Below are positions 53,034 through 61,538 of a stretch of 64,000 nucleotides of DNA, one piece after another. Origin of the DNA: Streptomyces sp. YIM 130001 (lineage in GTDB: Bacteria > Actinomycetota > Actinomycetes > Streptomycetales > Streptomycetaceae). The DNA lies in assembly GCF_003574445.1 (NCBI RefSeq), contig NZ_KZ984549.1, positions 124,001 through 188,000 on the forward strand, written 5' to 3'. The position numbers and the translations under genes were made by a program. The first letter of the stretch is position 1; each line of letters begins with the position of its first letter. Under the pieces are notes generated by a model, which was given only the letters and a program-made list of their open reading frames with translations, had not been told where the DNA came from and did no database searches.

Positions 53034-55910
53034 TCAGCGGCCGGTCGGCCGGACCCGGTCGCGGTGCAGTTCAGGGGCGGACTGGCGGAGGAATCGGGCG
53101 AGTTCGGTGCGGGAGCGGACGCCGAGGGTGGAGTAGACGTTACGGAGGTGGTGGTCGACGGTCCGGGTGCTCACCGACAGCCGGACCGCGACCTCTCGGT
53201 TGGTGGCTCCCTCGGCGACCTGCCGGGCGATACGGCGTTGTTGCGGGGTGAGCAGGTCGAGTGGGCCGTCCGCCGAGTCGCCTGCGACGGCCTCGCCCGC
53301 GGCCCGCAGTTCACCGGACGCGCGCTCGGCCCAGATGCGGGCTCCGCAGCGTTCGAAGGCGACCAGGGCGTCGCGCAGCGGTCCGCGGGCCTCGCGGGTG
53401 CGACGCCGGCGGCGCAGCCAGTATCCGTACAGGAGCAAGGTGCGGGCCCGCTCGAAGTCGCCGCCGGCACGGTCGTGGTGGGCGATGGCTTCGGTGTAGT
53501 GGTCGGCGGCGTCGCTTCCCTCCTCGGCCGACGCAACCAGGGCTCGGCAACGGGCGAGCTGCGCCGGGGCCAGCGGGTCCGCGGTGTGCGCCGTCCAGTG
53601 GGCGAACTCCTCGACGGAGCCGAGCACTTCGCCGGTCCTTCCGGCCAGGGCTGCGGCTTCGACCAGGCACGGTACGGCGAGCATCCGGGCCGCGAAGTGA
53701 CCGCGCCGCGGCCCTCTGCGCACCAGTGGGAGGAGTCGCGCGACGGCCTCGGCCGGCATTCCCCTGGCGAGGTCGGCACGGGCGAGCGCCCAGGTGGCGA
53801 GGGTGGTCGCCTGGCTCAGGCCGTGCGGACCCGCGCCCTGCACCGCCGCCTCGGCGTGCAGCGCGCAGGTGTCCCCGTCGCCGGTCACGGAGGCGCTGAG
53901 CGCGAGGACGGCGTGCAAGTGGGTGGCGATATTGCGCTGCCCGAGTCGGGCGGCGGCACGCAGCCCTTCCTGTGCGCGGGCACGGGCCGGTGCGTGCCGG
54001 CCGGCCCGGAGTTCGCCGTACGCCAAGTGCTCCAGCGCTTGCGGCAGTTGTGCCTCGGGGCCGTGTGCCCGTACGACGGCGAGCGCACGGGCACCGGCGC
54101 GGCAGGACGCGGCGACGTCTCCTACGACGAGCGCGGCGACGCCGCCGCGCATCACCTCCGAGGCGTCACTCGCACGCAGCGAGGCCTCGATGCAGTACCG
54201 CAGCAGTTGCTTGCCCGACCCGGTGCGCCCGCCGAACATCGCGAGCATGCCGTCGCGGTAGGCGGCCAGCGCGCTTCCGGGGTCGGGAGCGGCCATCGGA
54301 TCCGGTTGCGGTGGAGGGGCGCCGTCCTGACCGGGCAGTCGGTGCAGGACTTCCGTCAGGAGGGTGGCGTCGCCCATCGCCCACGCCGCCTCCGCGGCGC
54401 CGAGTAGCGAGCCGACGGCGCGGCCGGGATCGTCGGCGCTGAGCAGGGACGCGGCGGTGAGCAGGGACTCGTGGGCGTCGCCGACCGGGCCGTCGCGCAG
54501 GGCCAGCAGACCGCGTACGTAGTGCGCCCGTCCCGGTGCGGGGACCGCGCGCACCCGGGCGAGCAGAGCGCGGGACCGACCGGATGCACCACCGAGCAGC
54601 GCCAGTTCGGCCGCGGCGGCGAATCGGGCGTCGCGCCCGGCCGCATCGGGGGTGAGATCGGCCGCGCGGGCGAGCGCCAGCGCACGCTCGCCCTGCGGCC
54701 GTGGCTCGACGGCCACGGCGGCCAGCGCGTCGGCGAGCGCCGGGGCACAGCCCGTGGCGGCGAGCGAGCGCTGCACCAGTCGGGGCAGCTCCTCGTGCGG
54801 TGCGGCCAGTGCGGTGGCGAGGAGTCGGTGGGCCGCGTGGCGCCGGGCCGCCGCAGAACGTCGCAGCAACGCGGTTCTCACCAGGGGATGCGGGAAGCGG
54901 AGGCGCCTGCCGTCCGTGGTGATCAGGCCGGCTCGTTCGGCGGCCGTGAGGGACTCCGGGTCTGCTCCGGCCCGCCGGGCGGCGTGCTGCAGAAGGGCCA
55001 GATCGACACCGTCGTCGCCCGCATCGTGCTCGTGGGCCGCGGCGGCCAGGAGCAGCATCAGTCGGGTGTCGGCGTTGAGCGCGTCGGCCCGCACGGTGTA
55101 GGCGTCGAGCACGGCACCGCCGCCGGGCAGCGGGTGCGGGACGGGGGCCTCGCCCGCCAGTTGGTCCGGTGTGAGTGCGTGGACGAGGTCCGTGAGCAAC
55201 CGGGGGTTGCCGGCCGCCTCGCGGCACAGTGCATCCCGCACCACGGAATCGGACCCCGGTCCGGCCAGCTCCGTGCACAGGTCGTCGGCAGCGGGCTCGT
55301 CGAGTGGCGCGAGGCGCAGCTCCGCCAGTCCTGCGAACTGGGCCCGGGACTCCCCGAGTCGGCCACTCTCCCCGCCGGGCGGCGCGCCCCCGCGGTCTCC
55401 TGCGTGCGGCGTCGTCTCGTAGGGCCCGTCGGTCAGCGTGACCAGGGCGGCGACGCGGTCGGCGGGGGTGAGGCGGCGCAGGGCGAAGGCGAGGGCCAGG
55501 CGCGAATCGGGGTCCCAGGCGTGGGCGTCGTCGACGCAGACGAGCAGGGGCCGGCGCGAGGCGAGCGCCCGTAACAGGCCGACCAGCACCGTGGGTCGGA
55601 GTCCTCCGCGCATCATGTCGGACGCCCAGCGTGGAATCGGCCCCGGGGCCGAGCTCAGCAGCGCGTGGAGTCCGCTGTACGGCAGCCCGGCCTCGGCGGG
55701 GACAGCCCGCGTGTACAGCACGCTGCGGTCCCCCTGCGCCTCCACGGCGTGACGGACCAGTGCGGATCTGCCGAGTCCCGGTGGTGCGACGATCACGAGG
55801 CTGCCGCCGGTGCTGTCGCGGTGGCGCGCCAGGAGGCCGTCGATCAGGGCGAGTTCACCGCTTCGGCCGTACAGCCGAAGGGGACTGTGGACGGTCGGTG
55901 TCGGGTTCAC
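53034..55910 (-). CDS. LAL-type LuxR regulator with altered Walker A (958 aa)
   Basis: A large ATP-binding LuxR regulator. The N-terminal AAA-like domain has VAPPGLGRSALVRHAV where Walker A normally ends in G-K-S/T, so the key Lys is Arg here; Walker B is PLLVCVDDAHAWDPD. The middle is a helical repeat (TPR-like) of Ala/Leu/Arg, and the C-terminus has the LuxR helix-turn-helix LDLLTPQQRRIARQVAEGATNREVAVRLSVSTRTVDHHLRNVYSTLGVRSRTELARFL. Start GTG at 55910 is chosen; the in-frame upstream extension is rejected. LAL proteins often control antibiotic or sugar clusters; no clear target is here. A polyester hydrolase gene lies upstream on the same strand. Confidence 0.85.
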   Translation of the reverse strand: MNPTPTVHSPLRLYGRSGELALIDGLLARHRDSTGGSLVIVAPPGLGRSALVRHAVEAQGDRSVLYTRAVPAEAGLPYSGLHALLSSAPGPIPRWASDMMRGGLRPTVLVGLLRALASRRPLLVCVDDAHAWDPDSRLALAFALRRLTPADRVAALVTLTDGPYETTPHAGDRGGAPPGGESGRLGESRAQFAGLAELRLAPLDEPAADDLCTELAGPGSDSVVRDALCREAAGNPRLLTDLVHALTPDQLAGEAPVPHPLPGGGAVLDAYTVRADALNADTRLMLLLAAAAHEHDAGDDGVDLALLQHAARRAGADPESLTAAERAGLITTDGRRLRFPHPLVRTALLRRSAAARRHAAHRLLATALAAPHEELPRLVQRSLAATGCAPALADALAAVAVEPRPQGERALALARAADLTPDAAGRDARFAAAAELALLGGASGRSRALLARVRAVPAPGRAHYVRGLLALRDGPVGDAHESLLTAASLLSADDPGRAVGSLLGAAEAAWAMGDATLLTEVLHRLPGQDGAPPPQPDPMAAPDPGSALAAYRDGMLAMFGGRTGSGKQLLRYCIEASLRASDASEVMRGGVAALVVGDVAASCRAGARALAVVRAHGPEAQLPQALEHLAYGELRAGRHAPARARAQEGLRAAARLGQRNIATHLHAVLALSASVTGDGDTCALHAEAAVQGAGPHGLSQATTLATWALARADLARGMPAEAVARLLPLVRRGPRRGHFAARMLAVPCLVEAAALAGRTGEVLGSVEEFAHWTAHTADPLAPAQLARCRALVASAEEGSDAADHYTEAIAHHDRAGGDFERARTLLLYGYWLRRRRRTREARGPLRDALVAFERCGARIWAERASGELRAAGEAVAGDSADGPLDLLTPQQRRIARQVAEGATNREVAVRLSVSTRTVDHHLRNVYSTLGVRSRTELARFLRQSAPELHRDRVRPTGR

Positions 55911-56031
55911 GCCCGGCAACTTACTGCCGCGTAAAGACGGGCGGGAGGCCCGGAACCGGCCCGTCCGGCACCGGAGTCCCCATCCTGGGCACGACCCCAG
56001 CGAAAGCGCGCGCCAACTGTGCCACGGCACA

Positions 56032-56081
56032 GGAAGGCGTGTTGCCGGCGGCGCCTGCGCACCACCGGCAACACGCCTTCC
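56032..56081 (-). terminator. Strong hairpin terminator after the polyester hydrolase gene
   Basis: A perfect 17-bp stem (GGAAGGCGTGTTGCCGG at 56032-56048 with 56065-56081) and a 16-nt loop lie about 50 nt past the hydrolase stop and before the LAL gene on the same strand. Confidence 0.85.
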
Positions 56082-56129
56082 GACGCCGGTTGTCGGGCCG
56101 TGCGAAGCGCTACGCGCCCCTGGCGTACG

Positions 56130-57023
56130 TCAGTTGTGCGGGCAGTTGCCGCGGAACTCGGCGATGGCGCCACCCGCGTCCGGCAGCGGGCACAGGAACT
56201 GCTCGTAGCGGGTGTCGTCGTCGATGAAGCGCTTCAGCCAGGAAATGCTGTACTTCGCGATCGTGGTGTTGGAGGTGTTCGGGGTGAAGTGGGACGCTCC
56301 GCTGAGCTCCAGGTACGCCTTGTCGAGCGATCCGGGCAGCGACTCGTAGAACGGCTCGGAGTGGGAGGAGACCGGCGCGACGGTGTCGCCGTCCGCCCCC
56401 ACCACCAGGGTGGGGGTACTCAGTTCGGGCCAGCTCTTGTCGAGGTTCCAGCCGGTCAGCGGGATCGCCGCCTGCAGTTCCGGCCGGTCCTTGGCAGCCT
56501 CCAGGGTTCCGCCGCCGCCCATGGAGTGGCCCATGACGCCCAGACGTTCGCTGTCGATGCGGCTGCTGACGTCACTGCGCTCGGTGAGGTAGTCGAGTGC
56601 AGCGAGGAGCTGGTCGCCTCGGGCGGCAGGCTGATCCAGCCGGGTGTTGGTGTCGATGGTGAACACCACGAAGCCCTGCGAGGCGAGCCGCGGCCCGTAC
56701 CAGGCCATGCTGGTCTGGTCGGCGGTGTACCCGGGAGCGACGGCGACCGCGCCGAAGGTGCCGTCCTCGGTGGAGGTCGGGTAGTAGATGGTGCCTCCGC
56801 CGAATCCGCTGACGCCCACGGAGGAGACCCGTTCCTCGGAGACGTCGTACGAACCTCGCGGGGCCTCGATGCTGGACTCGGTGGGGTCGGGTCCGCGCTC
56901 GTAGGAGTTCTCCGCCGCATCGGCCTGCTCGCCGGGGAGGAGCGCGGCGCACAGGCCGGCGGCCACGGCGGCTGCGCCGAGCGCCACTTGGGTGGCGCGG
57001 CTCTTGGGGAGTGCGTGCTTCAC
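56130..57023 (-). CDS. Secreted cutinase/PETase-type polyester hydrolase (297 aa)
   Basis: An exported alpha/beta-hydrolase very like LCC, TfCut2 and other type I PET-active cutinases. After the signal peptide (GVEQADA region, about 1-36) the mature sequence has [52 protein letters not shown] (oxyanion-type Tyr loop), [20 protein letters not shown] and [20 protein letters not shown]. The triad is Ser167, Asp213 (in ADGDTVAP) and His245 (in ASHFTPN), with spacings of 46 and 32 residues as in TfCut2; [10 protein letters not shown] supplies the conserved Trp. A C-terminal disulfide pair is likely (FLCP...GNCPHN). The GTG at 57023 has AGAGGA about 8 nt upstream. Type I hallmarks HSEPF (not the wider IsPETase Ser/Ile) suggest polyester activity, which is inferred. 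Confidence 0.9.
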   Translation of the reverse strand: MKHALPKSRATQVALGAAAVAAGLCAALLPGEQADAAENSYERGPDPTESSIEAPRGSYDVSEERVSSVGVSGFGGGTIYYPTSTEDGTFGAVAVAPGYTADQTSMAWYGPRLASQGFVVFTIDTNTRLDQPAARGDQLLAALDYLTERSDVSSRIDSERLGVMGHSMGGGGTLEAAKDRPELQAAIPLTGWNLDKSWPELSTPTLVVGADGDTVAPVSSHSEPFYESLPGSLDKAYLELSGASHFTPNTSNTTIAKYSISWLKRFIDDDTRYEQFLCPLPDAGGAIAEFRGNCPHN

Positions 57024-57242
57024 GAGGGGGGTCCTCTCAGTCGTCGGCGGTGCGGATCCGGCTGCGGAGCCGGATCTGTCGCCCCTGGGGCGGTTGTGCC
57101 CGGGGCGGCACCGTCTGCTGGTTGGCGGTCCCTACGGTGGTGGGTCCTCGGCCCGTGAGGCATCGGCGACTTCACCGGTCTCAAGAGGTGGTTCACACCA
57201 GCCCGTTCGTCGACAGCCTCCGTTTTCAGGCCCGGGCTGGCT

Positions 57243-57291
57243 GCCTTGTCGTCACGCGCCGGACAGGCTGTCCGGCGCGTGACGACAAGGC
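57243..57291. repeat. Perfect 49-nt palindrome
   Basis: Arms of 24 nt (57243-57266 and 57268-57291) match perfectly around a single central G, so the RNA would fold to a very strong hairpin. It lies upstream of the polyester hydrolase gene and about 475 nt past the end of the SDR gene, all on the same strand. Two copies of CTGGAGACGC at 57291-57300 and 57311-57320 follow directly. Role unknown: terminator, operator or scar of a mobile element. Confidence 0.8.
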
Positions 57292-57547
57292 TGGAGACGC
57301 TCCCGGCGTGCTGGAGACGCCGCACGGCTCGAAGTGGCCGTGTCCGTCTGGCTCGCCAGAGCGATGCAGCGTCGGAGCCGCGCGTGCCACGACCCGGTGT
57401 TGCGCAGCCGGATGCCACTTCGACTGCGGCAGCTGGAGCTGTCCTGCGCCGGGGCGGAACCGCACCGGCGGGAGCGTCGACGGGCGCAGTGGTGGGCTTG
57501 GGGGGCCCTCACGATCGTCGAGTGCATGCCGCCGGCGGTCTGGTGGG

Positions 57548-57609
57548 CTGGTGCACTGGTGCACTGGTGCACTGGTGCACTGGTGCACTGGTGCACTGGT
57601 GCACTGGTG
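57548..57609. repeat. 8-bp tandem repeat (CTGGTGCA)n, about 7.75 copies
   Basis: Seven full copies and a partial eighth of CTGGTGCA form a simple sequence repeat in the 741-nt gap between the SDR stop (57765) and the hydrolase start (57023). The unit is not a multiple of three and all frames through it are open, which makes the open frames here uninformative. I see no gene in the gap. Confidence 0.85.
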
Positions 57610-57764
57610 GCGAGCGAACCCGGTGAAGCCGACGGCCCGAAAGATCCTTCATGTCCCGCTGGCCCGGGAACACGACAGTCCCGCCCAGCTCTGCACGACC
57701 CACCGACACATCTCCGGGTTCCGCGAGGTGAGGGTCGGGGCAGGCACCCGGTGTGGGCCGAGCC

Positions 57765-58523
57765 CTACAGCAGGGCGCCGCCGGACACTTCGAGGCGCTG
57801 GGCGGTGACCCATCGCAGGTCGTCGGAGGCGAGCGCGGCGATGGCGTCACCGATCTCCTGCGGATCACCGACGCGGCCGAGCGCGGTCTGCGCGCCCAAG
57901 CCCTCGCGCATCTGCGCGTCGTCCCGCATGGCACCGCCGTTGAAGTCGGTGGCGGTCGGCCCCGGCGCGATCGCGTTGACGCGGATCTTGCGTGCCCCCA
58001 GCTCCACGGCCAGCGTCCGGCCGAGGACCTCGACCGCGGCCTTGGAGGCCGAGTACACCGAGGTTCCGGCACTGGTGTGGCGGCTGAGGGAGGAGGAGAC
58101 GTTGATGATCCGCCCCCCGTCGGCCAGTACGGGCGCAAGCGCCTGGATGAGGAAGAACGTGCCGCGCACGTTGGTGTCCATCACCGCGTCGTACGCGTCG
58201 GGCGTGACCGTTTCCAGGGGGCCGAACAGCCCGATCCCGGCGTTGTTCACCAGGACGTCCAGCCGGCTCGCGCCCCAGCGCTCCAGGTGCGCGGCCAGCT
58301 GGGAGGTGAAGTCGGGGAAGGAGGCCACGTCGCTGATGTCAAGGCGCAGTGCAGCGGCCGTGGCGCCGGTGTCCTGAATGCTCTTGACCGTCTCCTCGGC
58401 CTCGTGCGGGTCGCCGCGGTAGGTGACGATGACGCGCAGCCCGTGCCGGGCCAGCGACTGGGCCGTGGCCCGGCCCAGCCCGCGATTGCCGCCGGTCACC
58501 AATGCGATCTTGCCTGACTCCAT
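57765..58523 (-). CDS. SDR-family oxidoreductase (252 aa)
   Basis: A classical short-chain dehydrogenase: KIALVTGGNRGLGRATAQSLA (TGxxxGLG cofactor motif), NNAG in DVLVNNAGIGLFGPLE, the catalytic Ser region NVSSSLSRHTSAG, and YSASKAAVEVLGRTLAVELG with the Y-x3-K pair. It resembles 3-oxoacyl-ACP reductase-like SDRs. Start at the ATG at 58523, preceded by GGGAGAAG. It is divergent from the TetR gene at 58675, with two near-identical operators between, so it is likely the repressed target. Confidence 0.9.
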   Translation of the reverse strand: MESGKIALVTGGNRGLGRATAQSLARHGLRVIVTYRGDPHEAEETVKSIQDTGATAAALRLDISDVASFPDFTSQLAAHLERWGASRLDVLVNNAGIGLFGPLETVTPDAYDAVMDTNVRGTFFLIQALAPVLADGGRIINVSSSLSRHTSAGTSVYSASKAAVEVLGRTLAVELGARKIRVNAIAPGPTATDFNGGAMRDDAQMREGLGAQTALGRVGDPQEIGDAIAALASDDLRWVTAQRLEVSGGALL

Positions 58524-58583
58524 GAATGCTTCTCCCTGGCCGAACGGAACGACGCCGGCGGCGAGTGCTCCCACCGACCGAAT

Positions 58584-58601
58584 GCGAGTCACCCGACTCG
58601 C
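58584..58601. promoter_or_regulatory. TetR operator (site 1), SDR-proximal
   Basis: GCGAGTC and GACTCGC form a 7-bp inverted repeat with a 4-nt spacer, the same arms as site 2 at 58631-58650. The centres are 48 bp apart. Confidence 0.65.
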
Positions 58602-58630
58602 CTCCCCTTCCACGTAAGCATCAGCGCAGT

Positions 58631-58650
58631 GGCGAGTCAAGTGACTCGCC
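58631..58650. promoter_or_regulatory. TetR operator (site 2), TetR-proximal
   Basis: GGCGAGTCAAGTGACTCGCC is a near-perfect 20-bp palindrome (9-bp arms around AG), 25-44 nt upstream of the TetR start codon. Confidence 0.75.
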
Positions 58651-58674
58651 TCGCGATGGAGGCATACTGGGCCC

Positions 58675-59322
58675 ATGACCGCAGGACTCTCCGCGCACCA
58701 TCAACGACTCGCTCGGCGCAAGCGCGAGGCGATCACCGCAGCGGCCACGAAGCTGTTCCTGGAACGGGGCTACGACGGGACCTCGCTGGCGAAGATCGCG
58801 CAGGAAGCGGCCGTCTCGAAGTCCACGCTGTTCAAACAGTTCCCCACCAAGGCAGCGCTCTTCGAGGCCATCGTCACCGAGTACTGGAAGGGCGGGCCGG
58901 ACCCGGCGGCGCCCGCGGCGCAGCCCGGTGACCTGCGCGCCGGTCTGAGCGCGACCGGCCGCCAGTACGCGGACCTGGTCGGCCGCCCCGCGATGGCGGC
59001 CCTCTTCCGCATCGTCATCGCCGAACTGCCGCGCTTCCCGGAACTGGGACGGACTCAGTTCGAGCTGGGCAAGCTGCCCTACTTCATCTCCGTCCAGCAC
59101 TACCTGGAGGCCGAGCACGCCGCGGGCACCGCGGTGGTACCCGACCCGGAGAGCGCGACGAACCAGTTCCTCGGAATGATCGCCAACTACGTCCTGTGGC
59201 CGCGAATGCTGCTCGCCGACTGGAGCCCCACACCTGCCGACGTCGACCACGCCGTCGAGGAGGCGGTCGAGACGATGCTCGCCCGCTACGGCCGCAGCGC
59301 CGGCGACCCGCAGCACTCCTGA
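58675..59322 (+). CDS. TetR-family regulator of the divergent SDR gene (215 aa)
   Basis: A TetR repressor with the helix-turn-helix KREAITAAATKLFLERGYDGTSLAKIAQEAAVSKSTLFKQFPTKAALFEAIV, then a helical ligand domain of usual length. It is divergent from the SDR gene, and the twin palindromes in the 151-nt gap imply that it binds both promoters. The inducer is unknown. It ends before a hairpin terminator at 59449-59478 shared with the convergent exporter gene. Confidence 0.9.
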   Translation: MTAGLSAHHQRLARRKREAITAAATKLFLERGYDGTSLAKIAQEAAVSKSTLFKQFPTKAALFEAIVTEYWKGGPDPAAPAAQPGDLRAGLSATGRQYADLVGRPAMAALFRIVIAELPRFPELGRTQFELGKLPYFISVQHYLEAEHAAGTAVVPDPESATNQFLGMIANYVLWPRMLLADWSPTPADVDHAVEEAVETMLARYGRSAGDPQHS

Positions 59323-59448
59323 AGGCTCCGGCGCCGCCCCCACCCCGGGAGGCCGCCGGCGGTTGCGGGCCCCGTCCGCACATCCTCGGCACCTCGGGTG
59401 TGCCGCAAGCCTCACTGGCCGCAGTTGCCAGTAGCGGTCGCACGGATC

Positions 59449-59478
59449 GAGTCCGCCGCCTTCGCGGGCGGCGGACTC
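59449..59478. terminator. Hairpin terminator between convergent TetR and ABC exporter genes
   Basis: GAGTCCGCCGCC (59449-59460) pairs perfectly with 59467-59478 around a 6-nt loop, in the gap between the two stop codons. Confidence 0.75.
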
Positions 59479-59511
59479 GTCGGGCGGGCTGCCGTGGTGC
59501 GGCCCGCGCTC

Positions 59512-61449
59512 TCAGGCCGGCTCGGCCACGCGCACCCCGCCCCGGTCGCCCTCGGAGCAATCGGAGCCGTCGCTCGTGAACTCACCGTCCGCGGACGCGA
59601 ATTGGGTGCGGTACAGCTCCGCGTACCGGCCGCCCGCGGCGAGCAGCTCATCGTGCGGCCCGCGTTCGACGATCCGCCCTTCCTCGACGACCAGGATCTG
59701 GTCCGCGGCGCGGATCGTGGAGAGGCGGTGTGCGATGACGACCGCTGTGCGGCCTTCGAGGGCCTCGGTGAGGGCCTCCTGCACGGCGGCCTCCGAGGTG
59801 TTGTCCAGGTGCGCGGTGGCCTCGTCGAGGATGACCACCCGCTGCCTGGCGAGCAGCAGCCGCGCGATCGTCAGACGCTGGCGCTCACCACCGGAGAACC
59901 GGTATCCGCGCTCCCCCACCACCGTGTCCAGGCCGTCGGGCAGCGCGGCCACGAGCCCGTCGAGACGGGCGCGGCGCAGGGCGTCCCACAGCTCCTCCTC
60001 GTCGGCGCCGGGACGGGCGAGGAGGAGGTTGGCGCGCACCGAGTCATGGAAGAGATGGCCGTCCTGGGTGACCATGCCGAGCGTGGCCCGAACCGAGTCG
60101 GCCCTCAACTCCCGTACGTCCACGCCCCCGAGGCGCACGCTGCCGGCATCCGCGTCGTACAGGCGGGGCACGAGTTGCGCGATGGTGGACTTGCCTGCTC
60201 CCGAGGAGCCGACAAGGGCGATGGTCTGGCCGGCTTCGGCGCGGAACGACACCTCGTGGAGCACCTCGGCTCCGCCCCGGTTGTCCAGCGTGGCGACCTC
60301 TTCGAGTGAGGCGAGCGAGACGCGGTCGGCCGCCGGGTAGCCGAACCGTACGCGGTCGAACTCCACCGAGACGGGCCCTTCGGGCACCGCGCGGGCGTCC
60401 GGCTTCTCCTCGATCAGCGGCTTGAGGTCGAGCACCTCAAAGACGCGCTCGAAGCTGACGAGAGCACTCATCACCTCGACGCGTGCCCCGGCGAGTGCGG
60501 TGAGCGGCGCGTAGAGCCGGGTGAGCAGCATGGCGAGCGCGACGACACTGCCGGGCTCCAGTGAACCGGTCAGGGCCAAGTGGCCGCCGAGACCGTAGAC
60601 GAGGGCGAGGGCGAGGGCGGAGACCAGGGTCAGCGCGGTGATGAACACGGACTGCGCCATGGCGGTCCGAACGCCGATGTCACGTACCAGGCGTGCCCGG
60701 GCGGCGAATTCGACGGACTCCTGGTCGGGCCGGCCGAAGAGCTTCACGAGGGTGGCACCCGGGGCGGAGAAGCGCTCGGTCATCCGGGTGCCCATGGCGG
60801 CGTTGTGCTGAGCCGCCTCGCGCTGAAGTCGGGCCATCCTGGCCCCCATCCGGCGGGCCGGGATGACGAAGACGGGCAGCAGGACCAGGGCGAGCAGAGT
60901 GATCTGCCAGGACAGGCGGAGCATCACGACGAGAGTGAGCAACAGGGTGACGAAGTTGGCGACCACCGAGGAGAGCGTTCCGGAGAACGCGCGCTGGGCG
61001 CCGATCACGTCGTTGTTGAGCCTGCTCACCAGGGCGCCGGTGCGGGTCCTGGTGAAGAAGGCGACGGGCATGCGCTGGACGTGGTCGAAGACGGCGGTAC
61101 GGAGGTCGAGGATCAGATTCTCGCCGAGTCCCGCCGACAGCCACCGGCCGAGAATGCCGAACGCCGCCTCGGCGATGGCGATCAGGGCGATGAGTACGGC
61201 GATACGGACGACGACGCCGGAGTCGGAGCCGTTGACGATGGCGTTGACCACGTCGCCGGCGAGTACCGGGGTGGCCACGGCGACTACCGCGGTGGCGACG
61301 CTGACCAGCAGGAACTGGACGATGCGTCTGCGGTGCGGCCGGGCGAAGGTCCCGATCCGGCGCAAGGTGGCGCGGGCGAAGGGGCGGCGGTCCTGCTGGG
61401 CGTTCAGCACGCTGTGCAGCTGGGTCCAGGCTGTGGTCTCCATGCTCAT
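59512..61449 (-). CDS. ABC exporter half-transporter (membrane domain plus ATPase, 645 aa)
   Basis: An exporter with an N-terminal six-helix membrane domain (RRIVQFLLVSVATAVVAVATPVLAGDVVNAI, then RTRTGALVSRLNNDVIGAQR) and a C-terminal ATPase: GSSGAGKSTIAQLVPRLYDADAG (Walker A), GERGYRFSGGERQRLTIARLLLARQRVVILDEATAHLD (FSGGE signature, Walker B) and the IAHRLSTI switch. It works as a dimer, or with a partner not in this window. A SoxR-type box sits over its promoter, and the distance of -10 to the first ATG suggests a leaderless message. It may therefore be a redox-responsive exporter of redox-active metabolites. Substrate unknown. Confidence 0.9.
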   Translation of the reverse strand: MSMETTAWTQLHSVLNAQQDRRPFARATLRRIGTFARPHRRRIVQFLLVSVATAVVAVATPVLAGDVVNAIVNGSDSGVVVRIAVLIALIAIAEAAFGILGRWLSAGLGENLILDLRTAVFDHVQRMPVAFFTRTRTGALVSRLNNDVIGAQRAFSGTLSSVVANFVTLLLTLVVMLRLSWQITLLALVLLPVFVIPARRMGARMARLQREAAQHNAAMGTRMTERFSAPGATLVKLFGRPDQESVEFAARARLVRDIGVRTAMAQSVFITALTLVSALALALVYGLGGHLALTGSLEPGSVVALAMLLTRLYAPLTALAGARVEVMSALVSFERVFEVLDLKPLIEEKPDARAVPEGPVSVEFDRVRFGYPAADRVSLASLEEVATLDNRGGAEVLHEVSFRAEAGQTIALVGSSGAGKSTIAQLVPRLYDADAGSVRLGGVDVRELRADSVRATLGMVTQDGHLFHDSVRANLLLARPGADEEELWDALRRARLDGLVAALPDGLDTVVGERGYRFSGGERQRLTIARLLLARQRVVILDEATAHLDNTSEAAVQEALTEALEGRTAVVIAHRLSTIRAADQILVVEEGRIVERGPHDELLAAGGRYAELYRTQFASADGEFTSDGSDCSEGDRGGVRVAEPA

Positions 61450-61464
61450 GCACAGGACGCTAAA

Positions 61465-61484
61465 ACCTGAACCAAAGTTGAGGT
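61465..61484 (-). promoter_or_regulatory. SoxR/MerR-type box over the exporter promoter
   Basis: Read towards the exporter the site is ACCTCAACTTTGGTTCAGGT, an inverted repeat with one mismatch, close to known SoxR boxes. A TTGACC -35 (61482-61487) and TAGCGT -10 (61457-61462) are spaced 19 nt apart, as in MerR-family promoters. The start codon lies about 7 nt past the -10. Confidence 0.75.
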
Positions 61485-61538
61485 CAAGCCCTGCTCGAGA
61501 CCTCCCCGGAAAGCGCGCCTTCGGGCCGCTGCCGCCCG

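Noticed and set aside
57334..58377. Open plus-strand frames through the CTGGTGCA repeat and the SDR gene
   Set aside because: An 8-bp repeat without a stop codon keeps all frames open; no domain, start signal or conservation supports a gene.
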